In this document: in pieces, positions 1-8,132 of the stretch
Layout: every line of letters begins with the position of its first letter
Position numbering within the stretch: the first letter of the stretch is position 1
From: an uncultured bacterium
Lineage (GTDB): Bacteria; DUMJ01
DNA: 12,650 nt
Direction: 5' to 3'
Assembly (NCBI GenBank): GCA_937958695.1
Contig: CALGNK010000036.1
Span: forward strand, 1 to 12,650
Translations under genes and position numbers: made by a program
The notes under the pieces: model-generated
Databases searched by the model: none
What the model was told of the DNA's origin: nothing
Seen by the model: only the letters and a program-made list of their open reading frames with translations

Positions 1-146
1 CTAAGATAACACTAAATATTCCATGCAATTCTTATGTAGAGACTGATCTTATAGAACAGCCTATAGGTGTAGAAAGACAAATAGTTGGGAAGACTATATC
101 TCTAGACCTTAAGCCCTACGAGATAAAGACTATAAGGATTAGATAA
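1..146 (+). CDS. C-terminal end of a probable GH38 alpha-mannosidase (partial)
   Basis: Only the last 47 codons are in the window. They read in frame from base 3 to the TAA at 144-146, and the start lies off the left edge. The tail has the pattern seen at the end of family 38 alpha-mannosidases: an acidic stretch (ETDLIEQPIG), a short beta-rich segment, then LKPYEIKTIRIR just before the stop. The 'kPyEIkTl' ending is typical of the C-terminal beta-sandwich of bacterial GH38 enzymes, which remove alpha-linked mannose from oligosaccharides. The fit with the GH4 and isomerase-like genes further right supports a carbohydrate role. The identification rests on one short motif, so another large beta-sandwich glycosidase is possible. 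The gene converges on the chemoreceptor at 331-2049. Confidence 0.6.
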   Translation, partial: KITLNIPCNSYVETDLIEQPIGVERQIVGKTISLDLKPYEIKTIRIR

Positions 147-197
147 GTTAAAGGATCTAAAGATAAATGGATAATTTCCCACTTAGTCCTCCCTCCA

Positions 198-245
198 GAG
201 TTTAACCCATCTTTTATAGTAGTTAAACTCAATCTTTGCTTTTTA
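198..245 (+). terminator. Inverted repeat, possible terminator of the GH38-like gene
   Basis: GAGTTTAAC (198-206) is perfectly repeated inverted as GTTAAACTC (222-230), with a 15-base loop, and the bases after it are T-rich (CTTTGCTTTTT). It lies about 50 bases past the stop of the left-edge gene and between two convergent genes. The stem is AT-rich and the loop long, so it would be a weak intrinsic terminator. Because the repeat is so exact, a protein-binding site is an alternative. Confidence 0.4.
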
Positions 246-277
246 CCAACTTATTACAATTCTTCTGGACATATTAT

Positions 278-310
278 CCTTGACTAAACTCGACAATTCT
301 CCTAGTCAGG
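278..310. repeat. Imperfect inverted repeat downstream of the sCache_2 receptor
   Basis: TGACTA (281-286) pairs with TAGTCA (303-308), and CC (278-279) can pair with GG (309-310) across a one-base bulge. This gives a stem of about 8 bp with a 16-base loop, 20 bases past the stop of the chemoreceptor at 331. On the - strand it could form the end of the chemoreceptor transcript, but no T tract follows, so it is not a classical intrinsic terminator. Confidence 0.25.
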
Positions 311-330
311 TTGCTTCCACTTCTTTTATT

Positions 331-2049
331 CTAGATCTTAAATCTCTCTATATGTCTTTCTAATTCTTTCATAAGGTTTGATAATTGCTGTATATTAGCG
401 TTGACCTCTTCAATGGAGGCATTTACCTCTTCGGTAGCTGCAGAAGTCTCCTCTGCAGAAGCAGCATTTTCTTCTGCTATTGCAGCTACTCCTTGCACTG
501 CATCAGAAATCTTCCTTCCACTTTCTAAAAGATTATCGATACCAGAAACAATCTCTCTGACCATCTCCATAGTTTTACTACTAGCCTGTGCTATAGAGTT
601 GAATGTCTCGGTAACCTTACCACCTATATCCACCTGCCTTGATATAGTCTTTACCGCTTCATCCGTACTCTGAGCAGCTCTACCAATTTGATTCCTTATC
701 TCATCTATAAATTGCGATATCCTCTGTGCACTTTGGCTAGACTCTTCTGCTAGTTTTCTTACCTCATCTGCTACAACAGCAAAACCTCTCCCTGCATCTC
801 CTGCCCTTGCTGCCTCTATCGCCGCATTTAGTGCTAGTAGATTGGTCTGTGAACTTATGCTTGATATTGTTTCTACAATGCGACCAATTTCTCCTGCTGC
901 AAGTTCAAGCTCATTCATTACCTTAACAACAGAATCTGTTGCCTGTGTTGTCTGGGAGAAACCCTTGTTAAGCTCTTCAACGACAACCCTTCCCTCATCT
1001 GTAAGTCTTACCGTGTCAAGAGAAAATCTTTCTACATTAGAAGCATTTTGCGCCAATTCTTCTATATTTCTACTTACACTTTCTACCTCAGTAGAAGCAG
1101 AAGTCACATTCTTAGCTGTCTCTTGCGCACCATCAGCTACTCCCTGTGAGGTAGTCGAGATCTGCTGTACAGCAAGAGAAGTTTGGCTAACAGCTTCCAA
1201 TATCTGAGAACTTAGAGATGAGGTCGAAGACATAGTATCTTTTATATTCTTAACTAAATCCTTTATCTCTTTAACCATAGTGTTTATCCCATTGGCTATC
1301 TTCCCCATCTCATCAGATTGATTTATATCTAATAGTTCAGAGAAATCATAGTTAGAGACCTTTTCAATATAACTCAATATCTTCTTCAAGTTATGGCTTA
1401 GAGGAAGTACTATTATAAGAATGATTACTCCACCTAAAAGGACAAAACCCAATACCGCTAATCTTATCCTATTAGCAACAGACGATTTCATTGCTACCAA
1501 GTCATCTACATAGATACCTGTCCCTATAATCCACTTCCAGGGTTCGAATCCCTTAACATAAGAAATCTTTGGCTGTGGCTTGTCCTTTCCTGGCTTAGGC
1601 CATTGATACTTTACAACACCCTCTCCCTTTTGTTTGACAATATCTACCATTGCTATAAATAACTTGAATCCTGTAGGGTCCGCATAATTCGAAAGGTCCT
1701 GGCCGTCCATCTCAGATTTTATTGGATGCATAACCATGGTTGGGGTATAGTCATTTATCCAGAAATAGTCCTGGTCCCCATAACGTATACTTTTAAGTGT
1801 AGATTTTACCATCTCCTTAGCCTCTTCTTCTGTCATTTTACCCTCTTTATAGAGGTTGTAATAATACTGGGCTATGCTTAAAGATGTCTCTACTAGACTT
1901 TTTGTCTTTCTTATCGCCTCATTCTCAAGGCTAGAACCTATGAAAGGCAATATGAAAGCCTCACTTAACAATAAAAAGGCTAAGACAAGAATAACTCCTA
2001 AGAAAATAACCTTTGTGGTAAGTTTTATGTTGCTAAAAACGTTCTTCAT
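331..2049 (-). CDS. Methyl-accepting chemotaxis protein with a single Cache (sCache_2-like) sensor
   Basis: A 572-residue inner-membrane chemoreceptor that should pass ligand binding outside the cell to CheA/CheW. In order: transmembrane segment about 13-36; extracytoplasmic sensor about 40-185; second transmembrane segment about 193-217; HAMP about 218-270; coiled-coil signalling domain to the end. The sensor has sCache_2 marks: DYFWIND (94-100), [15 protein letters not shown] (105-119) and the closing [13 protein letters not shown] (171-183). The hairpin tip reads [27 protein letters not shown] (about 400-426), with Glu/Gln-rich methylation-type helices either side (for example [16 protein letters not shown]). 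About 160 residues separate tip and C-terminus, as in the 44-heptad class. No C-terminal CheR-tethering pentapeptide is seen. The gene starts 22 bases after the stop of the upstream receptor, with GGAG about 12 bases before the ATG, so it is the second gene of a two-receptor operon. sCache_2 receptors often bind small organic acids, but the ligand here is unknown. Confidence 0.93.
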   Translation of the reverse strand: MKNVFSNIKLTTKVIFLGVILVLAFLLLSEAFILPFIGSSLENEAIRKTKSLVETSLSIAQYYYNLYKEGKMTEEEAKEMVKSTLKSIRYGDQDYFWINDYTPTMVMHPIKSEMDGQDLSNYADPTGFKLFIAMVDIVKQKGEGVVKYQWPKPGKDKPQPKISYVKGFEPWKWIIGTGIYVDDLVAMKSSVANRIRLAVLGFVLLGGVIILIIVLPLSHNLKKILSYIEKVSNYDFSELLDINQSDEMGKIANGINTMVKEIKDLVKNIKDTMSSTSSLSSQILEAVSQTSLAVQQISTTSQGVADGAQETAKNVTSASTEVESVSRNIEELAQNASNVERFSLDTVRLTDEGRVVVEELNKGFSQTTQATDSVVKVMNELELAAGEIGRIVETISSISSQTNLLALNAAIEAARAGDAGRGFAVVADEVRKLAEESSQSAQRISQFIDEIRNQIGRAAQSTDEAVKTISRQVDIGGKVTETFNSIAQASSKTMEMVREIVSGIDNLLESGRKISDAVQGVAAIAEENAASAEETSAATEEVNASIEEVNANIQQLSNLMKELERHIERFKI

Positions 2050-2071
2050 CTAAAATTATCTCTCCTCTCTA

Positions 2072-4390
2072 TTAAAGTCTTCCTTTAATATCTAACATTA
2101 TACCTATAATTTTATCTCTTAATTTTTCTACCTCTTTAAAAAGTCTGAGTGACTCTGAATAATCTCCTCTTTCTAAAGCCTTATCTATTTCATAACCTAG
2201 GCTATGAATCTTTTCATGAGGCTTCTCTATCTCCTTCCATTTTTCCGCCACTTCATCAGGTGGTTTTATAAAATGATATAATGCTCCAAAACTACAAAAT
2301 CTTCCATCTAACACTACATTCAATCTATTGGCTCTTGTATTAATGCTTTTTTCTACTTCTCTTACCCAACCTTCATGAGATGTTATAGCTCTATCGATTA
2401 TATCCATAAGCTCTCTTTTTGTATATAACTTTAATTTTTTACTAGAGAGCTTTGCCAAATCGGTAATTTTCTGCATAACATCTTCAAGTGCCCCTCTTAC
2501 CCTTTCAATTTCTTGCAAAATATCTTCTACCCTTTTACTACTTACCACCATCTCTTTATCCATATCTGTTGCCATCTTTGATATTCCTTCCATAGAGGCA
2601 GATATTTCCTCAATAGATGCTGTCTGTTCTTGCGTAACTGCAGCTAGGCTAGATGAGTCTTGACCTAGATTTTCCACCTCTTTAAGTATCCTTAATAGAT
2701 CCTCGCTTACAGCCCTTGCAGATTGCTCAATACCTCTTATCATACTATCAAATTTCTTTAGATTTTCGCTTATATCCCCTATCCCACCTCTTACCTCAGT
2801 TAAAATTGAACCTATCTTACCTGCAGAGTCTCTTGTGCTCTCTGCCAATTTCCTTATCTCATCTGCAACCACCGCAAATCCGCTACCGGCTTCTCCAGCA
2901 CGTGCAGCTTCTATCGCTGCATTCAATGCAAGCAGGTTTGTCTGATCCGCTATATCAGTTATCGTTTTAAGTATGTCTCCTATAACATCCGACTTTTCCC
3001 TAAGCTCACTAGATTGTTTTACTATTCTATCTGATTCTTTAACAACCGAGTTTAAAAAATCTTCCATGGAATTTATTGAATTATTACTTTTTTGTACAAA
3101 CCCCGACACCTTTTCTACTGCGTTAGAAACATTCTGTGCAGAATTCGCTATCATTGTTGTTGAGGATGTCATTTCTCCTATGACAGATGTAACATCTTTT
3201 ATCGAAGATGAAGTTTCATCGACCATCTTATTGACACTTGAGAAGGTCTGTCCGAAAGATTCTATCTCCTTAGATACCTCATCAAAGTTTCTGAAAAGAT
3301 TACCAATTGTTATACTAGTTTGAGAACTAGCTGAAACAAAGTCTTTAAATGATTCTCTTAAAGACTGAATTAGTGAGTTGACTGATCTTGAAATAATTGA
3401 AACCTCATCTTTTGAGGATTTTATATCTATCCCAATCGTCAAGTCCTTTGTTTCTGATACTGTCTCTATTCGATTTAAAGCGGTCGATAATCTTTTAGTA
3501 GTAACTCTTCCAAAGAATAAACTAAATCCAATAATTATAACTAAAATGGCAAAACCAAATACAAATAAATTTACTTGATACCTAGTTATCTTTCCAAAGA
3601 TAGATGAAGCATCAAATCTTAGTAAAATTGATGCAAAGGCTTTTCCCTCAATATCCTTGAGAATATAAGTAATGTAAAAGTATTTTCCATCGCTAAAACT
3701 CTGAGGTTCCCCTTTTCTTATCTTTTCAAGATTGTACTTCTTAGAGAAATCTTCCACATCTTTCGGCTTTACAATTAATTCGCTGAAGTTCCCCATCTCA
3801 TCTAAGAACTGATACAGTATTGCCTCACCTGGCATACGCTTTAGAAAAGACTCTCTAATATGGTAGACAAGCTCGATAGATCCAAGTAATCTGTTATCTA
3901 CAATTATAGGAGAAACATATCTTATAGCTGGAAGATCTGTCCCTTTCTGGTAGCAGAAAATAGGAGTTCTAGTTTCTTGAGCCTTTTTAACATCTATCCT
4001 ATAAGGAAGCATAGATTCTCCATATTTGTTAAGTTTATTTGATCTGAGAAAAGATCTGATATCATCACCTTCCCTTACATGAAAGTGAATTTGAGTTATA
4101 CCACATTCATTCGAGTAAAATTGGTGAATTGGTGCTATTAATTCGGCAAGCCTTGATCTATCCCTTTTCTCATAAGCTTTTATTATCTCACTGTTTGATA
4201 AAACATTATACATGGCAATTTTTAATGGTAACTCATAGCTCTCAAGGTTATTTTTAATCAAGTCATAGTAATTTTGCTCAACTCCTTTCAACCAAACCCT
4301 AGTTGGAAGATAAGAGAAGATTATAAGTGTTCCAGTCAATACTAAAATTAAAACTGGAACAAGAACCATATTTAAGAATTTGATACTCAT
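2072..4390 (-). CDS. Methyl-accepting chemotaxis protein, dCache_3-like sensor with C-terminal CZB zinc-binding domain
   Basis: A 772-residue membrane chemoreceptor. In order: transmembrane segment about 7-29; large extracytoplasmic sensor about 32-270; second transmembrane segment about 272-294; HAMP about 295-347; signalling coiled coil with the tip [30 protein letters not shown] (482-511); then an extra domain at about 660-772. The sensor has the dCache_3 pattern: [16 protein letters not shown] (101-116), [10 protein letters not shown] (122-131) and a later R-Y-x-S-P-I segment (157-162). The extra domain matches CZB (chemoreceptor zinc-binding): HEGW with His672, CSFG with Cys699, and HEKIH with His725 and His729. 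These are the expected three His and one Cys ligands. CZB domains are known for tight zinc binding and, in some receptors, for responding to hypochlorous acid through the Cys; that role here is inference. First gene of the operon, with GGAGGTG just before the ATG and a TTGACA promoter about 100 bases upstream. Confidence 0.92.
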   Translation of the reverse strand: MSIKFLNMVLVPVLILVLTGTLIIFSYLPTRVWLKGVEQNYYDLIKNNLESYELPLKIAMYNVLSNSEIIKAYEKRDRSRLAELIAPIHQFYSNECGITQIHFHVREGDDIRSFLRSNKLNKYGESMLPYRIDVKKAQETRTPIFCYQKGTDLPAIRYVSPIIVDNRLLGSIELVYHIRESFLKRMPGEAILYQFLDEMGNFSELIVKPKDVEDFSKKYNLEKIRKGEPQSFSDGKYFYITYILKDIEGKAFASILLRFDASSIFGKITRYQVNLFVFGFAILVIIIGFSLFFGRVTTKRLSTALNRIETVSETKDLTIGIDIKSSKDEVSIISRSVNSLIQSLRESFKDFVSASSQTSITIGNLFRNFDEVSKEIESFGQTFSSVNKMVDETSSSIKDVTSVIGEMTSSTTMIANSAQNVSNAVEKVSGFVQKSNNSINSMEDFLNSVVKESDRIVKQSSELREKSDVIGDILKTITDIADQTNLLALNAAIEAARAGEAGSGFAVVADEIRKLAESTRDSAGKIGSILTEVRGGIGDISENLKKFDSMIRGIEQSARAVSEDLLRILKEVENLGQDSSSLAAVTQEQTASIEEISASMEGISKMATDMDKEMVVSSKRVEDILQEIERVRGALEDVMQKITDLAKLSSKKLKLYTKRELMDIIDRAITSHEGWVREVEKSINTRANRLNVVLDGRFCSFGALYHFIKPPDEVAEKWKEIEKPHEKIHSLGYEIDKALERGDYSESLRLFKEVEKLRDKIIGIMLDIKGRL

Positions 4391-4484
4391 AATTCACCTC
4401 CATTTTTACTCCAATATTCAATTTTCAAGATGCGTACTCCTTATTTATGGGATCTTATCCCTGGGGTCATATACTTTTACCTAT

Positions 4485-4512
4485 ATTTTATTCCTCCCCC
4501 CACGTTTGTCAA
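4485..4512 (-). promoter_or_regulatory. Promoter of the dCache_3/sCache_2 chemoreceptor operon
   Basis: On the - strand a perfect -35 TTGACA (4512-4507) is followed after 16 bases by TAAAAT (4490-4485), five of six matches to the -10 consensus. Transcription would start near 4478 and give a leader of about 88 bases before the ATG at 4390. The leader can form a small GGGAT/ATCCC hairpin (about 4449-4461) but no riboswitch I recognise. No sigma-28 type chemotaxis promoter was seen, so expression appears to use the housekeeping sigma factor. Confidence 0.65.
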
Positions 4513-4589
4513 GAGAAGTTTCCGAGAGACTATAAAGTATTATCAATTGTAATTTTTAGTTAAATAATAGGCTTTATCTTCTATATATT

Positions 4590-4617
4590 AGTCTATATTA
4601 TATTTAGAATCTGTCAA
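4590..4617 (-). promoter_or_regulatory. Second, upstream promoter candidate for the same operon
   Basis: Another perfect TTGACA (4617-4612) is followed after 16 bases by TAGACT (4595-4590), four of six -10 matches. It points the same way as the promoter at 4485-4512 and would give a leader of about 190 bases. Both -35 boxes share the context TCTTGACA. In such AT-rich DNA a four-of-six -10 is weak evidence, so this is only a candidate. Confidence 0.35.
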
Positions 4618-4646
4618 GAAGAATCCCTGGAATCTAGGCAGGAATT

Positions 4647-4704
4647 AGGATATCCTTTTTTATAGGGATCAAAATGAAAGCGTATCCCTTTCACTTTATA
4701 AGGG
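4647..4704. other. Cluster of small, mutually exclusive hairpins
   Basis: AGGATATCCT (4647-4656) is a perfect palindrome. Next, AGGGAT (4664-4669) can pair with ATCCCT (4684-4689). TGAAAG (4675-4680) can instead pair with CTTTCA (4688-4693), and CCCTT (4686-4690) with AAGGG (4700-4704). The last three share bases and so exclude each other, like an attenuator. No downstream gene on the + strand would use it. On the - strand it lies far upstream of the receptor at 4390 and outside both predicted transcripts, unless terminator read-through occurs. Function unknown. Confidence 0.3.
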
Positions 4705-4706
4705 CT

Positions 4707-4743
4707 TTTAATCTAAAATTCTTTGAATAAATCTTAGATTAAA
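4707..4743. repeat. Perfect 10-bp inverted repeat with nested stem
   Basis: TTTAATCTAA (4707-4716) and TTAGATTAAA (4734-4743) are exact reverse complements. Inside the loop, ATTC (4718-4721) and GAAT (4725-4728) pair again around TTT, so a 37-base element can fold into one extended AT-rich hairpin or act as a dyad operator. It lies just past the terminator at 4751-4785 in the direction of transcription. No T tract follows, so it is not a second intrinsic terminator in the usual sense. Confidence 0.45.
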
Positions 4744-4750
4744 TTTCTCT

Positions 4751-4785
4751 ATAAATAAAAAAGCCCCTACATTTCTGTAGGGGCT
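4751..4785 (-). terminator. Rho-independent terminator of the dCache_1 chemoreceptor gene
   Basis: On the - strand AGCCCCTACA (4785-4776) and TGTAGGGGCT (4771-4762) form a perfect 10-bp, GC-rich stem closed by a four-base loop. A T-rich run (TTTTTATTTAT, 4761-4751) follows directly. It begins 15 bases after the stop codon of the chemoreceptor at 4801. This is the clearest terminator in the window and separates the 4801-8853 genes from the 331-4390 operon. Confidence 0.93.
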
Positions 4786-4800
4786 AATAATTTTTAAATC

Positions 4801-6798
4801 TTATACCTTGAATCTATTCAAAAGTCCTTCTAGATCTTTAGCTAGGGATATAAGATTATTAATATTGGCATTTATCTCTTCCATTGCTGCTGATATCTCT
4901 TGACTTGCTGCAGAAGTCTCCTCTGCGGAAGCAGCATTTTCTTCTGCTATTGCAGCCACGTTCTGTATAGCATTGGATATCCTTTTACTCTCTTCTACTA
5001 ATCCACTTATTCCATCAGTAATATCCTCTATAGCCTTTATTACTCTATTAGATCCTTCCGCTATCCTACCAAAAGTATCTGTTACCCTCTTACCTATCTC
5101 TATCTGCCTCTCAATTACATCTACAGAGCTCTTTATACCTTCTGCTGTCCTTACTACTTGATTCCTTATATCATCTATAAATTGTGATATCCTCTGTGCA
5201 CTCTGATTAGACTCTTCTGCTAGTTTTCTTACCTCATCTGCTACAACAGCAAAACCTCGCCCTGCATCCCCTGCACGAGCTGCCTCTATTGCCGCATTTA
5301 AAGCTAGTAGATTTGTCTGTGAACTTATGGCTGTTATAGTTTCTACTATCCTACCAATCTCTCCTGCAAGTCTCTCTAGTTCATTCATTGCAGATACTAC
5401 AGAGTTTGTTACATTCTGTGTCTCATTAAAGCCTCTATTGAGTTCATCTACTACTATCTGTCCTTCTCCTGTAATCTTAGATGTCTCTTGATTTATCTTC
5501 TCTACCGTGCTTGCATTCTGTGCTAGAGATTCTATCATTTTTCCTATGTTATCTATTACTGCAGATACATCTTGAACATTCTTAGCTGTCTCTTGAGCCC
5601 CATTTGCTAGCTCTTCTACCGTTGTAGCTACCTGTTGAACCGCCTGAGTTGTCTGATTTACCGCTTCATTTACCTGCCCCCCACTAGATGTCGTTTGACT
5701 AGAGACCTCTTTTGCGCTCATTATGAGGGACTTAAAATTATCAACCATAACCGCTAAGCTCCTTGCCAGCCTACCTATCTCACCATGATAGTTATTCTTT
5801 ATTGATACTGTAAGGTCTCCCTGGGCTAAAGTATCTGCAGTATTTGTTAATTCTACTATCGGATTTGCTATACTATTACCAATTAGGTAGGCAACAAAAA
5901 TTATAATAGCCACAGCAACTAGGATTATTATGATAATAAATCTTAATAAGCTACTAGATGCCTTAAAGGCTTCTGCCTGTGGTTCCTGAACACCAAATGC
6001 CCAACCTGTCCCTTTAATTGGATCATAGGCTACAAGCTGAGCTACTCCATTATATACAACCCTTCCAACACCCTTTTCTCCGGCTACCATCTTTCTTGTA
6101 ATACTATTTACACTCTCAGAGTCTGTCTGTAAAAAGTTTGCCTTGAGTATCTGAGATTCATCTGGAAAGGCAAGGGCAAACCCATCACTCTGGATAATAA
6201 ATCCATATCCACTCTGGCTCATTAGCTTTGAATCCTTGCATAGCTTAGTAAGGTAATCTAAGGTCACTGTACCACCTAAGATTCCTCCTACAGAGCCATC
6301 ATCTTTGAATATAGGAACTGCAATAACAAATATAGCCTTACCTGTAGCCTTTGAAATTACACCATCGGATACCGCTGGTTGTTTTGTTGATAAAACCTGT
6401 TTAAAATAAGCCCTATCGGAGATATCAGCAAAGGAATCTAATGTTGTATGAAAATTGCCCTCTATATCTGCCCAAAATAAAATCTCCCAAGCAGGGTTAT
6501 ACTTGACGTACTCCTTTAACCTAGGCATAATCTTTTTATCATCTAATGATCTTATCCCAGGAGCTGATGCAATAACTTGTAGTTGTATCTTCTGTTCTTC
6601 AATCCATTTACTTATACTTTCTGCCTGACTGTTTGCATAGGTATCTAGAGCACTCATATAACTTGCCTCTAGAGAGCTCCTAGAATTAAAGAATGCAAGC
6701 ATTGATATAACAATTACTGGAACAAGAGATAAAACAAGAAACCAAAACAAAAGCCTAGTCTTTAGAGAACCCCTAACGATATTAAACGTATCCATCAT
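4801..6798 (-). CDS. Methyl-accepting chemotaxis protein with a double Cache (dCache_1-like) sensor
   Basis: A 665-residue membrane chemoreceptor. In order: transmembrane segment about 15-37; extracytoplasmic sensor about 40-278; second transmembrane segment about 284-307; HAMP about 308-360; signalling coiled coil to the end. The sensor has the dCache_1 order: a long helix ([14 protein letters not shown]), a distal module with [12 protein letters not shown] (125-136) and [11 protein letters not shown] (154-164), then a proximal module with [18 protein letters not shown] (196-213). The classical amino-acid-binding RxWY motif is absent (Arg129 is followed by AYF), so the ligand is open. The tip [27 protein letters not shown] (about 493-519) is nearly the same as in the sCache_2 receptor. 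The first of two adjacent ATGs is chosen because AGGAGG lies 9 bases before it. It lies 53 bases after the ABC permease gene with no visible terminator, but has its own extended -10 promoter, so it may be read both ways. Confidence 0.93.
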   Translation of the reverse strand: MMDTFNIVRGSLKTRLLFWFLVLSLVPVIVISMLAFFNSRSSLEASYMSALDTYANSQAESISKWIEEQKIQLQVIASAPGIRSLDDKKIMPRLKEYVKYNPAWEILFWADIEGNFHTTLDSFADISDRAYFKQVLSTKQPAVSDGVISKATGKAIFVIAVPIFKDDGSVGGILGGTVTLDYLTKLCKDSKLMSQSGYGFIIQSDGFALAFPDESQILKANFLQTDSESVNSITRKMVAGEKGVGRVVYNGVAQLVAYDPIKGTGWAFGVQEPQAEAFKASSSLLRFIIIIILVAVAIIIFVAYLIGNSIANPIVELTNTADTLAQGDLTVSIKNNYHGEIGRLARSLAVMVDNFKSLIMSAKEVSSQTTSSGGQVNEAVNQTTQAVQQVATTVEELANGAQETAKNVQDVSAVIDNIGKMIESLAQNASTVEKINQETSKITGEGQIVVDELNRGFNETQNVTNSVVSAMNELERLAGEIGRIVETITAISSQTNLLALNAAIEAARAGDAGRGFAVVADEVRKLAEESNQSAQRISQFIDDIRNQVVRTAEGIKSSVDVIERQIEIGKRVTDTFGRIAEGSNRVIKAIEDITDGISGLVEESKRISNAIQNVAAIAEENAASAEETSAASQEISAAMEEINANINNLISLAKDLEGLLNRFKV

Positions 6799-6834
6799 TT
6801 CATCACTCCTCCTATTTTTAGAATAATATTGTTT

Positions 6835-6843
6835 ATTATATCA
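6835..6843 (-). promoter_or_regulatory. Extended -10 promoter of the dCache_1 chemoreceptor gene
   Basis: On the - strand TGATATAAT (6843-6835) is an exact match to the extended -10 pattern TGnTATAAT, in the 53-base gap between the permease and the receptor. The -35 region is poor (GTCATA, three of six, 17 bases upstream), as is common for extended -10 promoters. Transcription would start near 6828, about 30 bases before the ATG. The palindrome GATAATTATC (6847-6856) overlaps the permease stop codon just upstream and could be an operator or chance. Confidence 0.5.
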
Positions 6844-6851
6844 TACGATAA

Positions 6852-8132
6852 TTATCTTATGACTCTTCTTCCAAACCTCAGTTTCATAGTCAAGACCTTA
6901 TCTGTAGAGAAGATCCTTCCGGCAATAAAGACTAGCACCATAAATACTACTAGCATATATAGAATTCCGTATAAGACCATTGAATAATTTCCAAGCATAA
7001 GATTCTGGGCGGAAAGAAAGGGATAGGTAAATGGTATCGCTAGTACTATAATCTTTAGTGGCAAACTTAAGGTATTCATATCTGATAACATTGTAAGGAA
7101 GTATGGTATAAGGACAAGAAATACTAATGGGAAAGATGCACTCTGGGCACTCTTTAGGTCTTCTGAGAGAACACCCAATATTGTAGCCAAAGCCAAGGCA
7201 CAGAGTATTGCTAAGAAGAGCGAAATCCCTAAAAATATATAGGTATTGGGGGTAAAACGTAAGCCTAGTTTTTCTATAACATCACCAACCTGTCCTTCGG
7301 TAGGAATATTCCCCATAAAACCACCCATATAAAATCTAAAACCAACCATATATATACCTGCAGAAATTAAACCAATCAAGCCAGAGGCAAGCATCTTAGC
7401 TATAACTATATGATTCCTACTGATAGGTACAGTAAGTAGGGTCTCCAATGTCTTATCCTGTTTTTCCATTGCTATAGCTGATAAGACCATCTGAGAAGAG
7501 TAGACTAGTATCATCATTAGTATAATTGGTATAAAAATAGTCTGAGAGGTTACAAAGTTATTTACATCTCTTATAGAACCCTCAGCTATCTTATCCTTGA
7601 CCAATATAAAGCTCTTATTCTTTATTGGATTTTTCAATACACTAGGGTTAATATCTGGTATTTTATTCTTTAAGATACTGTCAGAGAGATAGCTATTTAT
7701 TGAGACTATTATTTGATTGACTAACTCAGAATTTATAGAAGAACCCATAGAGAAGCTACGGACAAGGACATATGTTTCTATCTCTTTTGGCCGAAAACTA
7801 GATACCGAACCTGCAAAACCATCGGGGATAACTAATAAGAGGGGAATATTCTGTCTTCTCATTTTTTCAATTGCAATTTCCTTATTATTCGCCTCTAGTA
7901 GATCTATCTTAAAATTTGCAAAAGCAAGATTCCTCAGTATCTCCCCAGAAAGGTCAGACTGGTCAAGGTCAAGGACAGAGATATGCTTAACACCCTGCAC
8001 CTTGCCCATCTCTGACCTAGCTATGTTTCCTATAAAATAGAAAAGAACTAAAGTGAATAGTAGAGATGCTATAAGCTGAAAGGTTACCAACTCTTTTATC
8101 TCTTTTTTCAAAAGATTAAGAAACTTTTTCAT
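6852..8132 (-). CDS. ABC-2 type exporter permease (NatB-like)
   Basis: A 426-residue integral membrane protein, the channel partner of the ATPase encoded just before it. One membrane segment (about 16-37) is followed by a large loop outside the membrane (about 38-195), then about six more segments from about 198 to the end. This is the NatB/ABC2_membrane_3 arrangement. The cytoplasmic coupling segment EKQDKTLETLLTVPISRNHIVIAKM (223-247) is the family signature that contacts the ATPase. The N-terminal loop VLDLDQSDLSGEIL (53-66), with IPLLLVIPDGF (96-106), is also characteristic. Relatives export sodium, drugs or peptides, and the substrate cannot be read from sequence. The start overlaps the end of the ATPase gene by 17 bases. 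Its AGGAGG site (8148-8143) is read as two Arg codons of the ATPase, which points to coupled translation. Confidence 0.9.
   Translation of the reverse strand: MKKFLNLLKKEIKELVTFQLIASLLFTLVLFYFIGNIARSEMGKVQGVKHISVLDLDQSDLSGEILRNLAFANFKIDLLEANNKEIAIEKMRRQNIPLLLVIPDGFAGSVSSFRPKEIETYVLVRSFSMGSSINSELVNQIIVSINSYLSDSILKNKIPDINPSVLKNPIKNKSFILVKDKIAEGSIRDVNNFVTSQTIFIPIILMMILVYSSQMVLSAIAMEKQDKTLETLLTVPISRNHIVIAKMLASGLIGLISAGIYMVGFRFYMGGFMGNIPTEGQVGDVIEKLGLRFTPNTYIFLGISLFLAILCALALATILGVLSEDLKSAQSASFPLVFLVLIPYFLTMLSDMNTLSLPLKIIVLAIPFTYPFLSAQNLMLGNYSMVLYGILYMLVVFMVLVFIAGRIFSTDKVLTMKLRFGRRVIR

Larger units (their letters stand above)
4391..4800. other. 410-base non-coding gap between two chemoreceptor genes
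   Basis: No credible reading frame is seen on either strand. Going left to right it holds the ribosome binding site and leader of the receptor at 4390, promoter candidates at 4485-4512 and 4590-4617, a palindrome AGGATATCCT (4647-4656), overlapping alternative hairpins at 4664-4704, a 10-bp inverted repeat at 4707-4743, and the terminator of the dCache_1 receptor at 4751-4785. Confidence 0.75.

Noticed and set aside
401-1207. Open frames on the + strand inside the chemoreceptor genes
   Set aside because: These are antisense shadows of the Ala/Ser/Glu-rich coiled coils, without ribosome binding sites.
4391-4478. Riboswitch (for example c-di-GMP type) in the leader of the dCache_3 receptor
   Set aside because: A c-di-GMP riboswitch would suit a chemoreceptor, but the conserved core words of the class I motif are absent and only a 5-bp hairpin is visible.
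6799-6851. Terminator between the ABC permease and the dCache_1 receptor
   Set aside because: The inverted repeats here are purely A/T (for example around 6822-6840) with no GC stem or proper T tail, so they would not form a stable terminator.
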